From positions 9,221,257 through 9,285,256 of the forward strand of contig NC_132989.1 of assembly GCF_048564905.1 (NCBI RefSeq): 64,000 nt of DNA, given 5' to 3'. Origin of the DNA: Vicugna pacos. Its lineage: Eukaryota > Chordata > Mammalia > Artiodactyla > Camelidae. Every line of letters begins with the position of its first letter. The first letter of the stretch is position 1. Below the pieces are notes generated by a model. It saw only the letters and a list, made by a program, of their open reading frames with translations. It did no database searches and was not told where the DNA came from. This document shows positions 36,401 through 45,140 of this stretch, piece after piece. The translations under genes were made by a program, and so were the position numbers.

Positions 36401-39318
36401 GATTCAAAAAAAGTTACCTGGAGTTATCAAGGAAGAGACTAGATTGGGCTTCTTCCCCCCCCCCCTATTTTTTTAATCTTTCTTCTAAATAAATTTTTTC
36501 AGGCTCTGAGTTCTGTACAGATTTTGTTCATATTAAAGTCATAACAGAAATAATACACTTGTTTGAAAAGAAACCTCATGAACTCTTTGGCTGACATGTT
36601 TAATTTTGTCTTCGGTTCTTCCCCAATTCAGAATATTTGTGCCTGGGAGGCAAGGTGGAGCTTCTACGGTAAGTTTAAGATGGTTTGTGTCGATGATCTT
36701 TGATGTTCTTATTCTAGTAAAAATACGGAAAAATTTCTTTCTGTCCCTCTCCTCTTTTCCTTCTGAACCTTCCATTTTATAGTCCGGATCCTGAAAAATC
36801 TAGTATCAAGAGCACCTCCATTGCTGTCCAATCTTCCAGTGGTATTTTCAGTGTCCCTGCATTTCCCCGGAATTGTGCCAGGACTGCTACAGAAAGGGCG
36901 CCTCAACCCTAACCTCCTAGAGCAAGAGAACTAAACTGCAGATTCTGCTTGGTGGGACATTTGAATGGGCTGTGTGGTGTGTTATTTGACTTCATTCAGT
37001 GCTTCGTTTATTGAATGTTGGTCGCATGCCTACTATATTCCAAAGAGATGATCAAACCAGAGAGAAAACATACACACAATAACCAGCGTACTTTTAGTAC
37101 ATCCAGAGAAACACCACGGGGAGCATAGAGCAGGGCAAAAGGCCATCTGAGTGAGCCCCAGAGGAGTAGAGAGCAGCTCTGCGAAGGTCTGGAGGAAGAC
37201 AACTCCAGGCTGAAGAAGCACAGAGGCCTCGGGGTGAGGCAGGTACCTCGACGTCTCCACAGTTCCCATCGTCCCCTCATGTTCCACACCCAGCCTGCTC
37301 TGGTCATTTGCATTAGTTATCTGGCCCTTTTTTTCCTTTTTAAAAAATTTTACTTTTTTACTGACATGTGGTTGATTTACAATATTAGTTTCAGGTGTAC
37401 AGCAAAGCAATTCAATTATATACATACATATGTATATATATATATTATATATATACACACACTTTCAGATTCTTTTCCATTGTATCATAGGCACTTGAAT
37501 TTACAATTTTTGAAAATTTTCTCCACTGCCCAATTAAAAGGTAAATTCTCTGTATATGTCTCCCTGGAGTCATTTGCCCAAACACCTGCAATGGTTAGGA
37601 AACCACTATTTCCAAATCAGAATAGCCTGCTTTATGGGGTCCAGCTTGGGCTTTAAGCAAGGTCTTTCTTTGATTCAAAATCCATTCTTCTTAAGCTGCC
37701 ATCCATTATTCCTAGTTCTCTTGCATTGGATGTTTGCACAGCATCTTTCCTATGTCTGAGTTAATCATGCGAGCCAGCCCACAGAACGGGCCTTGAACAA
37801 CGCCCGACATGTCGCAAGTGTTCCGTGAACGCTGGCTTTTATTACTGCAGCCATGCCCTTCTCAGCAGCAAACCTGTGAGGTAGGCACTATTATTGTTCT
37901 CAGTTCACAGATTGGAAAACAGGTTTAGAAATGTTAAGCCACATCCAAGGTCAGCAGACTCAATCTTAGGTCTTTTAAAGTCCAAAACCCATACTTATAG
38001 AAGTTTTTGACTATCTGCTTCCAAGAATAGAAGAAAAAAACAAACTCTCTCCAGGCAGAAAACTGTGAAAGATAGCATCTTTTTAGTTGATTTCTGTCCT
38101 TTCACTGTTAACTTTTTTTCAAGGTCCACTTTTATGGGGGAGGTTATAGCTCAAACAGTAGAGTGCATGCTTAGCATGCATGAGGTCCTGGGTTCAATCC
38201 ACAGTACGTCCTCTAAAAATAAATAAGCAAATAAACCTAATTACCTCCCTCCACCAAAAAAATGGGGGAAAAAAATCCCACTTTTAATCACTTAATTATA
38301 AAAGAAAATATGCATTGTAGCAAATGTTGCGTAAAATAGAAATGGAAAACAAAACAAAACAAAAACGAGCATTTCCTCATGACATTATTTTTTTGGGCAG
38401 CTCTACCACACTGACTCATTTTGAACTATTGACACCTGAACTGTTTCCACACATGGATGACTAATCTATTTAAAGATCAGAGCTGAATGAAGACCCAGTA
38501 CATTTCCTATCATTTCTGGGCAGGCTTAGGTAATAGTCACTGTAGTCATTAAATGCAAATTATAAAAATAGCAGCTGTCTCAAAACTGCACAAATGACCT
38601 TTTCCTACACTTGATGTGCAAGTGTGTGTGTTATAAAACTCATCTAACCCCTGGCTTTCTAATGTGGATCATTCAGACATGGTAAGATTTTTGACTCCAT
38701 GATCCGGTACACATTTAGGTGAAATGATGCTATTTTACTCCATCCATTATGCTCTGATATTTTGTATACTTATGTCTGTTTATCATAAATACAGGACATA
38801 GACCACTACATAGATTGAATAACCCTCTCTAAAGGGTCACAGCCTACAGCTGGGAAAACACCAGCCAAACCACTTCTTCGCTGTCTTTGACAACATGCAT
38901 CGTGATTTAGCACTTCAATCTGATGTCTGCCTTCCTGGATTTTCAATTTTTGTATTCTAGTACATGAGGCCCTTGAAGGAGACCAGTTGGAGTTTTGTGA
39001 AACTATTGCTTAAGTTTTCTATCTGCTTATTAAACAGAATTTCCTGCAACCTCATGTTCACAAGCCTGGATGCTTCTGTTCATTCCCTAGGCTGTGTGAA
39101 CAGGGTTCTGGGAATTGCAACGACGCAGACTTGCCTGACCTAAATGTTAACGTATGTGCTGCTTGTACTTTAGAAGTGGTCTGTTTTTCTCTTACTCGTG
39201 TTATTCTTTCTGCAGCGTGATATCATTTAAGGACAGTCACTTTGGAGCTTTGAAAAATGCAGCTGTAAAGCATGTCCGAGCAGAAGACAATGTCTACATT
39301 ATTGAGGACAGTCAGTAA
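21398..39318 (+). CDS. HAVCR1: HAVCR1 (TIM-1 / KIM-1), whole coding span of eight exons
   Basis: HAVCR1 is a cell-surface receptor for phosphatidylserine on dying cells. It co-stimulates T cells, marks injured kidney tubule and is an entry factor for hepatitis A and several enveloped viruses (family knowledge). Joining 21398-21443, 23337-23669, 26455-26976, 27230-27319, 32745-32800, 35628-35742, 36632-36668 and 39216-39318 gives 1302 bases, or 433 residues plus stop, in phase with GT-AG introns throughout. The parts are signal peptide (1-~20), IgV (~21-126), mucin stalk (127-~363), membrane span (364-386) and cytoplasmic tail (387-433). The signal peptide MHPxV, the WFND motif and the tail AEDNxYI identify TIM-1 rather than TIM-3 or TIM-4. 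The human protein is 364 residues, so the difference is mainly the longer stalk. Phosphatidylserine binding is inferred from the intact WFND site. Confidence 0.93.
21444..23336 (+). other. HAVCR1 intron 1
   Basis: It contains a deleted camelid SINE (21959-22068) and, at about 22870-23110, text resembling a very old L1 3' piece on the + strand. No exon-like conserved sequence is seen otherwise. Confidence 0.7.
21959..22068 (+). repeat. Camelid SINE, internally deleted
   Basis: ggggaggagggtgtag runs straight into tcctgggttcaattcccag, so about 40 bases of the usual head between the A and B boxes are missing. A tail with (aatc)n follows. Confidence 0.85.
23337..23669 (+). CDS. HAVCR1: HAVCR1 coding exon 2: IgV domain
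   Basis: Residues about 16-126. Six cysteines are in TIM order: LPC, MCW, GPC, SRC and the pair in YCC. The extra pairs fold the CC' loop against the domain face, which is the mark of TIM proteins. GWFNDRK near the end is the FG-loop metal-ion-dependent ligand site that holds phosphatidylserine in TIM-1 and TIM-4. DSGLYCCRIE is the usual V-set F strand. The acceptor is tttgtttacag and the donor ccag|gtgagc, both phase 1. No N-glycosylation sequon is seen within the domain. Confidence 0.96.
23670..26454 (+). other. HAVCR1 intron 2
   Basis: It holds an old L1-like antisense piece (about 24050-24300), an ancient DNA-transposon-like repeat (25270-25480), and otherwise unassigned sequence. No further IgV or stalk exon is recognised. 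Confidence 0.65.
25270..25480. repeat. Ancient interspersed repeat (DNA-transposon-like)
   Basis: 'ggtcagcaaacggtagcccc', 'taaataaagttttattggaa', 'cacagtcacacccattcatt' and 'ggactgtgaagcctaaaac' follow a widespread old mammalian repeat. I do not trust my memory for the subfamily name. Confidence 0.7.
26455..26976 (+). CDS. HAVCR1: HAVCR1 coding exon 3: mucin stalk with 17-copy minisatellite
   Basis: Residues 127-300. After APPRTTIKTM comes an array of seventeen 9-residue units of the form RT(W/R)PT(V/T/I)TTK, then PKPGPTKKPQPG. The Thr/Pro content fits an O-glycosylated TIM stalk that lifts the IgV domain off the membrane. Unlike the neutral TTVP-type repeats I recall from human TIM-1, nearly every unit has a Lys-Arg pair and about 60% have a second Arg, with no acidic residue in the array. 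The unit with N in place of K (unit 9) creates an NRT sequon. The acceptor is gatttctag and the donor ccag|gtaaac, phase 1 on both sides. Confidence 0.9.
26484..26942 (+). repeat. Coding minisatellite, 17 x 27 bp
   Basis: Seventeen units of 27 bases, each ending ...accaag. From unit 6 on, units mostly alternate between two types (ACCACCACGACC and ACTGTCACCACC cores), giving a 54-base higher-order period. Units are nearly identical in DNA, including silent sites, which points to recent expansion or homogenisation. Length variation between animals is likely and would not break the frame. Confidence 0.95.
27230..27319 (+). CDS. HAVCR1: HAVCR1 coding exon 4: duplicate stalk exon without the array
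   Basis: Residues 301-330, GPPTRPPMTTTTWANTTARP followed by KPRPTKKPQP. It starts like exon 3 and ends with the same PKPxPTKKPQP block but lacks the repeat array. It carries an NTT sequon. The acceptor gatttctag and donor ccag|gtaaacag are the same as those of exon 3, and it is phase 1 on both sides, so it can be included or skipped without a frame change. The flanking intron sequence is duplicated too. Confidence 0.85.
27790..27960 (+). repeat. MIR fragment
   Basis: 'aagtgctttacaagtattatgtcacttatttcttaggacacccatg' followed by 'gaggcacagagtcaaag' is a MIR core, strongly diverged. Confidence 0.6.
29105..29231 (+). repeat. Camelid tRNA-derived SINE
   Basis: ggggaggggatagcttagtg head, gtcctgggttcagtccccag B-box region, acctccattaaa and an A-rich tail with (aaac)n. 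It lies in HAVCR1 intron 4, sense to the gene. Confidence 0.93.
29250..29450 (+). repeat. MIR SINE
   Basis: 'gagcatgcattctggaatgag', 'gctttgtgacttgaacaaat', 'atttgtaaaatggatggaat' and 'ttgccaggattaaatgagat' follow the MIR consensus in order, nearly full length. Confidence 0.85.
29460..30655. other. Intron 4 segment without recognised elements
   Basis: No repeat or exon recognised. The short minus-strand open frames at 29723-30077 overlap each other and show no domain. Confidence 0.4.
30760..31030 (+). repeat. MIR-type pieces
   Basis: 'tggagacagacagcttccaattcaactgccagttactagctgc' is the start of a MIR. 'tggtgctaagtgctttacctg...tgatgagacgggtgctatcaa' is another MIR-like end. The segment runs up to the (CA)n run at 31075. 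Confidence 0.65.
31052..31112. repeat. AT-rich tract and (CA)n microsatellite
   Basis: A tatatata stretch, then about 12 CA units and (CATA)n. Likely polymorphic. Confidence 0.85.
31293..31689 (-). mobile_element. L1 3' end, antisense, with target duplication
   Basis: The reverse complement of a 5'-truncated L1 3' end ('ggtgtacagcacaatgtccc', 'ggttattacaagatatcgaa', then the ORF2 C-terminal end near 31640-31689). Target copies actgtagatattgtc (31278-31292) and actgtaggtattgtc (31690-31704) differ at one base. It lies in HAVCR1 intron 4, antisense to the gene. Confidence 0.9.
31705..32740. other. Intron 4, 3' part
   Basis: A MIR-like stretch at 31890-32030 ('gtttcctcatctataaaata'). The rest is unassigned, including an 80-codon open frame at 32123-32365 with no recognisable domain. 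Confidence 0.4.
32745..32800 (+). CDS. HAVCR1: HAVCR1 coding exon 5: stalk, membrane-proximal
   Basis: It encodes DGNDTVTKSSGALQPNNQS, which lines up with human DGNDTVTESSDGLWNNNQT. Two N-glycosylation sequons (NDT and NQS) are present. The acceptor is cttgttttacag and the donor aaagt|gtaagc. It enters in phase 1 and leaves in phase 0. Confidence 0.9.
34060..34560 (+). repeat. Old L1 3' fragment
   Basis: 'aggagagaattgaacaaata', 'aacctaaatgttcaataata', 'gggattaattacttagcaag' and the later 'ggatgttaggattatggtgg' follow the 3' UTR of ancient L1 (L1M-type). Confidence 0.65.
34690..34850 (+). repeat. MIR fragment
   Basis: 'gaggctaaataacttgtctagggtcacacagcaactaagtaaaagagctaggattctgac' is the MIR core. 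Confidence 0.8.
35628..35742 (+). CDS. HAVCR1: HAVCR1 coding exon 6: membrane span
   Basis: It encodes PAVTVESPWRTNNKGIYIG and then a hydrophobic run of about 23 residues (364-386) ending LLVR, matching human TTKGIYAGVCISVLVLLALL. The acceptor is gtttccttag and the donor agaa|gtaagt. The positive residues after the run fit a type I orientation. Confidence 0.92.
36201..36228. repeat. (GT)n microsatellite
   Basis: About 13 uninterrupted GT units. Confidence 0.95.
36313..36341. repeat. (ATT)n microsatellite
   Basis: About nine ATT units with one aat interruption. Confidence 0.9.
36632..36668 (+). CDS. HAVCR1: HAVCR1 coding exon 7: short juxtamembrane exon
   Basis: A 37-base exon encoding KYLCLGGKVELLR, the equivalent of human KKYFFKKEVQQLS. 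The acceptor is ccccaattcag and the donor tacg|gtaagt. It enters in phase 1 and leaves in phase 2. The basic stop-transfer cluster is weaker than in human, with CLGG in place of FFKK. Confidence 0.88.
37330..37485 (-). repeat. L1 3'-end fragment, antisense
   Basis: 'gacatgtggttgatttacaa', 'ttcaggtgtacagcaaagca' and a TA-rich stretch: the same L1 3' end family as at 3839. Confidence 0.8.
37820..37990 (+). repeat. MIR fragment
   Basis: 'aacctgtgaggtaggcactattattgttctcagttcacagattgga' followed by 'taagccacatccaaggtca' is the MIR core and 3' half. Confidence 0.8.
38136..38273 (+). repeat. Camelid tRNA-derived SINE
   Basis: gggggaggttatagctcaaa head, gtcctgggttcaatccacag B-box region, and a tail with aaataaacctaattacctcc. 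Probable target copies tccacttttat (left) and tcccacttttaat (right) are imperfect. Confidence 0.92.
39216..39318 (+). CDS. HAVCR1: HAVCR1 coding exon 8: cytoplasmic tail
   Basis: It encodes VISFKDSHFGALKNAAVKHV then RAEDNVYIIEDSQ and stop TAA. It aligns with human SVSFSSLQIKALQNAVEKEVQAEDNIYIENS. The tyrosine in EDNVYI is the conserved tail tyrosine that recruits kinases and PI3K in TIM-1 (family knowledge). The acceptor is ttctttctgcag. The stop codon lies inside a near-perfect donor, tca|gtaagt at 39315. Splicing there would replace the last residues with those of a further exon, like the human LYATD end. I could not find that exon. Confidence 0.87.
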
Positions 39319-40150
39319 GTCGTGGATTAAGATTCGGTGGCCTTCTAAGGCGTTATGACCTTGACTGCAGAAGATAGTAACCAGACATCACCATTGACGT
39401 CTGGAGCAGGACAATTTTTCGGTCAGTTTCACCTGGCATTCCAACAAGTCAGTAACATTACGTAGAGTGTCGCTAGCTCAATCTTTGTAGTCCTAATGTT
39501 TTGTTAACTAGCTCAGTCTTTCTAGTCTTTGCAGAGCCCTTGCCAAAACATGGAATGTACCCCTTAGAATTGTGTATCCTCTTTAGACCTATAAATCCTG
39601 TATCCATCAAGAATTCTTACTGGGGAGACAGAAAAAGCATTGCTACCTTGGTCACTCAAGCTGTCAAGAAGAGTTGGATGTGACTTGAAATCAGTAAATA
39701 TGATTTGGGACTTTAAGAGCTTCACTTGAAAGCATTTTATGGTTCTCTTTTATTTTTTATCTAGTAACTCCAAATGTTCTATTCCTTAAGGCCCCCAATG
39801 GTTTCAAATCATGGGTTGCATAGGTTTTCATTTACCCAATGGGGAAATAGAAGTGAGTGTGATTTTACCATTAGAGGCAGATCTGGTTTCTCATGGCTCT
39901 GGAAATATAAGGTATTAAGTGCTTTCCCTGGGACCAGGATGGGTATTTTAGCAGTTCGGAGAAGCTAGGGTAGTGAGCGGACCATGTAGACACCAGGGGA
40001 AGAAAATCAATGGCCATGTGACTTGTGCTGTGTCTGTTACATTGTTCCATCTGTGCTGAAGTTCTAGGCACTTCCATAGACAACTATCAGGCTCTCTGGA
40101 GTAATTTTTAGAATGAAGCAGGGCAGAAATAAATAAATGGAAAAAAAGAG
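39319..40150 (+). other. HAVCR1: Possible HAVCR1 3' UTR
   Basis: If transcripts read through the donor at 39315, the 3' UTR would run from here. The first plausible polyadenylation signal I noticed is AATAAA at 40128-40133, overlapping a second AATAAA. No conserved 3' UTR motif is recognised. Confidence 0.35.
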
Positions 40151-41099
40151 AGGGACGGAGCAGGGAACAAAGATTTCTGCCTTAGGAAAGTTGGTTTGCA
40201 AATACAATCCTGTTGTTTGAGAGTGTTCCTAGTTTCAACTGAAATTCTAAATTGTCTTCAAACCACTTTGATTATTAAAATTGTTTTGGGAGGATGAAGG
40301 ATCTTTTTCATATTGAATTAATTTTTTTTTGTTACTGCTTTTTAACAATTCAATTAAAGTTTTGGTTTTGCCAGCAGAGTTTGACAAAGGCTAATGGTAA
40401 GGATCTTTTTCATCACCAGAAGCATTTCTACATGAATAGTTAACAAGCCTGGATTTTAATTTCAGTTTGAGTAAACCCTGAAACAACTCATGCTTGGTGT
40501 TCAGAGCTACTCACACCAAAGTGGTCTAAGTGGGCTGGATGCTTGGTTTTGAGCAATATGTTTGACACTTCTGCATAGTTCTAGGAAACTTACAGGACTT
40601 CTGAAAAAAGGTTCTATGGGCAAAGGAGATTGCTGAATATTGAACACTGATTTTCACAGGTGGTACCAAACTGACCTGGGTTAAAAAATTATGCTCCAAC
40701 TACAGTGATTTTCTTTTAAATTCAAGACAAGGTGCATAAACATGGAGGTTGCAAATTGAAGCCCAGATTGGTAGCTTCTCTGGAAAGACCAAGCAACACT
40801 GGACTGCATTCCTGTGCAGCCAGGGCCCCATTAGATGGCATCGCAGCCCTTATCCCCCAGCCCTTCCCTTGCCTGCGTGTTCATGCTTGTTACCTGCTTT
40901 GTGACTTGTGGGGTTTGAAATTCATGGTGCATGTTCTATTCTCCATACCCTTCCTGGAATTTGATGAGGGCATATTAAAGGTTCTGGGAACTTGGTTAAC
41001 TTTGTTTAATCCAGCATTTCCAAAATTTGCTTGAAACCCACGAGTGCAATGACTACTGATATACCCAGTAGCATTCTGTGCAACAATACATGGAGCTTG
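40151..41099. other. Intergenic, unassigned
   Basis: No gene or clear repeat. The 100-codon open frame at 40732-41034 shows no known domain or signal. Confidence 0.4.
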
Positions 41100-41300
41100 C
41101 GGGGTAGCGGGTGGAACACAGAATTAGAAATAGGACCTGAGTTCTAATCCTAACTCTTACCAGTAACATTGGATGACATTAGGGCAAATCATTATGCCTA
41201 ATTTTGTTTTACATCTATTAGAATTATTTCCATACATACCTCGATGTATAGTGGTAATTCCAATGACGTGTTACTTGTGAGAAGTCTTTGAAAAGTGGAA
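41100..41300 (+). repeat. MIR-like SINE
   Basis: 'gggtggaacacagaattagaaataggacctgagttctaatcctaactcttaccag' followed by 'gacattagggcaaatcatta' follows MIR loosely. Confidence 0.55.
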
Positions 41301-42429
41301 AACACTACACAAATGAAAAGTCTGTGTGTGTGTTTGTGAGGACTTTGTAGGGATAAGACATCCAGCTTCAGTGCTCAGTAAATTTCAGTGGTGTTGCATT
41401 CATCGGTCTCTTGCTGTATGTGCCCCTTTAGTTTTTTGAATAATGTTTCTATTCTGGAAAAGTTGATATTGGGTAACTTGGCTATCATTTTATATTGCAG
41501 AAAAATTCATCAATAACTGAAAGGGAGGATGGATTAGAGGGAGGGAAGGGGAGGTATTTAGTTAATATCAAAGTCTTTTCTGTAGATGTATCAATCTTAT
41601 AGAATGGATCGCCTTTTGTTTTTGATCTTTTGAGACAACTGAGATTCCATTTTCTATAATCTGTCTTGGGACATTAGGACACTGATGTAATTAAAACCAT
41701 ACATTTAAATTTAGGACATTTTGCACATCGTTAGGAAGTAGAGGAACCAACCTGTCACTGATGGCTGGGAAGATAATCTTGGGAGTACATGAAAGGGTAA
41801 GGGACTCTTCATCATACGTTCTATTTGTAGGTCCACTCATTAATAAAAACGCATTTTTGTTTTCATTGTAGAAACTGACTTGTTTCCTTATTCTCATCGT
41901 TTAGTTGAGGCCAGGCATCTTTATCTTGCTGTGGACTCCCAGGACAGGGGCAAACAGGGCAAGATTTGAGAACCAAGCATGTCTGTCACTTCTCCAGGTG
42001 CTGGGGGTAGAGCAGAGAACAACCCTGAACTCCAGGTCCTGAAGAACGCCAAATCAGTAGGAGAGATCTCCCCACACCGTCAATTCTGGTTGAAAATGCT
42101 GTTGATAGAGGATGCCTGGAAGGTGTGGGGAGGTGGGGAGTGGCAGAGTTTTAGCTACGTTGGTCAGGAACTGCCTCTAGGAAAGAGGTGACATTTGAGT
42201 TGAAACTAAAGGAAAGAAATCCAGCATATGCAAAGGCCCTGAGGTGGGAAGAAGCTTGAAGGAGAAAGTACGGCATGTTCCAAGGACTGAAAATGTCAGT
42301 GTGGCTGAGGCAGAGTGAGTGATGAAGAATGAAAAGAAATGCAGCTGGAGAAACGGGCGTTGTATCTCACAAAGTGCTGATGCAAAGAGCTGTGTGAACA
42401 TTCTTGGAAAACAAAGCACTTTTGCTATT
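41301..42429. other. Intergenic with one old repeat
   Basis: From about 41990 to 42350 the text ('aacaaccctgaactccaggt', 'tgcaaaggccctgaggtggg', 'cagtgtggctgaggcagagt') belongs to an old mammalian repeat of the same kind as 13030-13311. The rest is unassigned. Confidence 0.45.
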
Positions 42430-42720
42430 AAGAGTTAAACCTGTTGTCCTGAATTGGATCCTGGAACAGGAAAGGGGCATTAAGGGAAAAACTGGTGAAA
42501 TCTGAAGAAAACCTTTAGGTTAGTTAATAGTCATGTCCCAGTGTTAACCTCTTAGTTTTGACAAATATACCATCAATATGCAAGATGTTAACCTTAAGGG
42601 AAATTGGGTGAAGGGTTTACAGGAACTCTCTGTACTGTATTTGCAACCTTTCTGTAAATCAACAATTATTCCAAAATAAACAGTTTATTTTGAAAAGAAA
42701 AGAAAAGAAAAGGAAAAAAA
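42430..42720 (+). repeat. Old L1 3' end (L1ME-type) with (AAAAG)n tail
   Basis: 'agtcatgtcccagtgttaac', 'ttagttttgacaaatatacc', 'ggaactctctgtactgtatt' and 'attattccaaaataaacagt' in order are the terminal 3' UTR of an old L1, followed by an aaaag-rich tail. Confidence 0.8.
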
Positions 42721-43254
42721 GAGTTAAACCTGTAGATTATATTTTACCATTTATTAAGATGCCTTAGTGACACTGCCCTAAGTTCAGATATAAAAGGCCA
42801 GTTTGGTTGGGGTGACAGAAGAGGACACTTAGGGGAAGGTGTGTGAAGGCACCCAGGCCTAGGAAGGCGGTGTCCTGGAGAAAGTGGGTTAGGGTACCAA
42901 AGTTTGACCCCAAACTTTGAATCACAGGAGCCCAGAAGCAGCTGAACCCACTCTTTCCAAACCTGCAGTTCTGAACGAGCGCAGGGAGCCAGGGGCTGCC
43001 TTCGGTTAGTCCACAGTGGATTTTTTAAATAGTTACGTGTTTTAATGTGCATTTTTGGAATGCATCAAAACCATGATTTACTTTGCTACATTTCTTTACT
43101 CAGTGTGTTTTTTGAGACTTATTTATGTTGTTGCATCCAATTCTAGCTCATTCATCGTAACAGCTAAAGATAACTCTCCCATTCATGGTCATTTAGTCCA
43201 CTCTTTAACTTTCGCTATAACAAGCAGTTTGGGATTAGCAGAAACAAACTACTA
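42721..43254. other. Intergenic, mostly unassigned
   Basis: An L1-like antisense scrap ('ttttggaatgcatcaaaacc' to 'gcatccaattctagctcatt') may lie at 43030-43250. No gene is seen. Confidence 0.35.
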
Positions 43255-43520
43255 TCTATAAAACAGATGAACAACATGGTCCTAGGATGTATAGCACAAG
43301 GAACTATACTCAATACCTGGTCATCGCCTACGATGAATAAGAATATGAAAAGGAACATACATATATATGCAGAACAATCACTGTGCTGCACACCAGGAAC
43401 TAACACGCCATTGTAGGTCAACTATACTTCAATTAAAAAAACACAAGTGCTTTTTGTGCTGTGCACCAGAAATTGACACATTGTAACTGACTATACTTCA
43501 ATAAACAAACAAGAGATAAA
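43255..43520 (+). repeat. L1 3' end with a doubled terminus
   Basis: A sense-strand L1 3' end in which the final motif is present twice in a row: 'ctgtgctgcacaccaggaac...ctatacttcaattaaaaaa' and then 'ttgtgctgtgcaccagaaat...ctatacttcaataaacaaac'. See findings. Confidence 0.8.
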
Positions 43521-43639
43521 TAAATGCTTTCATGGATGTTATTTAGGGTAACTACAATTTTAAAGTTAATCTACAACATTTTGATTGAACCATAGTAGAA
43601 GGGCAGTGTGAGTATAATAAAGTTACGTAGATGCCTGAA

Positions 43640-43790
43640 GCTGGGGAGGCAATGAGTTAGATCAGCCGGGGGGGGAGCTCATTAGAATACAGATTCCTGG
43701 GCCGGGCTCCTTGAGGTTCTGATTCCATAAGAAAGGTGGGACCTAAGAAATTATTTTGTGTTTGTTTAAATTGCAGAAGATTAGCTGCTA
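43640..43790. repeat. MER5A-like DNA transposon remnant
   Basis: 'gagctcattagaatacagattcctgggccgggctcc' followed by 'gttctgattccataagaaaggtggg' follows the centre of MER5A (hAT-Charlie, non-autonomous). Confidence 0.7.
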
Positions 43791-44231
43791 CAAGTTATTT
43801 TACACTTCAACAAAAACATTCAGACCTCATGAAAGAATATGTAGAAATAAGAGCATGCAGTAACCCTTCGTTTCTGTTTGTATGAGAAGTAGATCTCTGG
43901 AAGTGAGCATGCAAACTCTATATTTAGACTTTGTACGTATTGTGATTCTACTTTGGAAGGTGAAAGAAATTCCTCATTCTGAGCCCCTAAAATATAGGAT
44001 TCCCCTCCGAAATGTAGGGAAAACTGATTTATACTCTGGTTTTCATAGCCTCCTTTGTGCAGACATGTTTCTTCTAGGTTCACAGTGTTCTCAGGGAGGC
44101 ACAAAATAAAAATTCGTCATTTGTTCTCCTTCTGATCAAGGCCTTTTGTCAGTTGGTTATGGAAAGCTTTTGGTGGGGCACAGGCCTCAGGATACACATC
44201 CTTCCAAGACTTTGTTTCTTCTTTGACTCTT

Positions 44232-44463
44232 TTTTTTTTTTCAATTGACTTATAGTCAGTTATAATGTGTCAATTTCTGGTGTACAGCACAATGTCCCAG
44301 TCATACATAATATATACATATATTCATTTTCATATTCTTTTTGACTAAAGGTTATTACAAACTATTGAATATAGTTCCCTGTGCTACCCAGAAGAAATTT
44401 ATTTTTTATCTATTTTCATACATGGTAGTTATCATTTGCAAATCTCAAACTCCCAGATTTTTA
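44232..44463 (-). mobile_element. L1 3' end, antisense, with target duplication
   Basis: Starts with the T-run of the reversed poly(A), then 'ggtgtacagcacaatgtccc' and 'ggttattacaaactattgaa'. Ten-base target copies tttgactctt lie at 44222-44231 and 44464-44473. Confidence 0.9.
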
Positions 44464-44789
44464 TTTGACTCTTGATCACAGCAGATTATGTAAAGAAGTC
44501 TAAACTAAGTCACTGCTTCACCCACTGCAAAAGTAATTATAGCCTACGAAAACCAAGATGGTGCCTTTCGTAGCCTTGATGTAGAATGTGAGGGTGTATG
44601 TGGGGCCGTGGGAGGAAGAGTCTAAAGCTTAGAATTCCTGGGGAATCGACTGTCAAGTTCCCTTGGGAGTTCTTGAGGACCCTAAGGGCTTTCAAACTCT
44701 GAGCTGGAGTCTTTGTTGGCCACTAGTGCCTTTCCCCAGTGTGCCCTGAATCCTCTACACAGCCACGAGTGTAACCTAAGAAACCCAGA

Positions 44790-45140
44790 TCTGTTTGTGC
44801 TACACATTAGCTGAAAATCCTCCCACTGCGCCCTAGTGGGTAAAAGTCCCTACTCTGTCGTAAGCGCTTCACAGTTTCTCCCTTGTCTGCTTCCTGCAGC
44901 CCCTGCCTGCTGTGCTCCAGCAGATATAAATGCCTCAGATACTCACTCTCCACTCCGTAGGTCAAGCCACCTTAGATGGATGCTCATTTCCTGGCTCTCC
45001 ACTGGGCATGCCAGTCCTCAAGGTTCTGCTCAAATGTCACCTCTTCACACCTGCTCCACCTCATCCCCCTAGACAGAATTAATCCCCTCTTACGAACACT
45101 TCTGTGCAGCTCGTTGTGGTCACTCGACAAACATCACAAA
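44790..45140 (+). repeat. L2 LINE fragment
   Basis: 'cacagtttctcccttgtctgcttcctgcagcccctgcctgctgtgctccagcag' and 'ggttctgctcaaatgtcacctcttcacacc' follow the 3' part of L2. Confidence 0.7.

Larger units (their letters stand above)
35743..36631 (+). other. HAVCR1 intron 6
   Basis: It contains a (GT)n run (36201-36228), an (ATT)n run (36313-36341) and a C-run/T-run pair near 36456-36475. No other element is recognised. Confidence 0.7.
36669..39215 (+). other. HAVCR1 intron 7
   Basis: It contains an antisense L1 3' piece (37330-37485), a MIR (37820-37990) and a camelid SINE (38136-38273). The remainder is unassigned. Confidence 0.65.
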
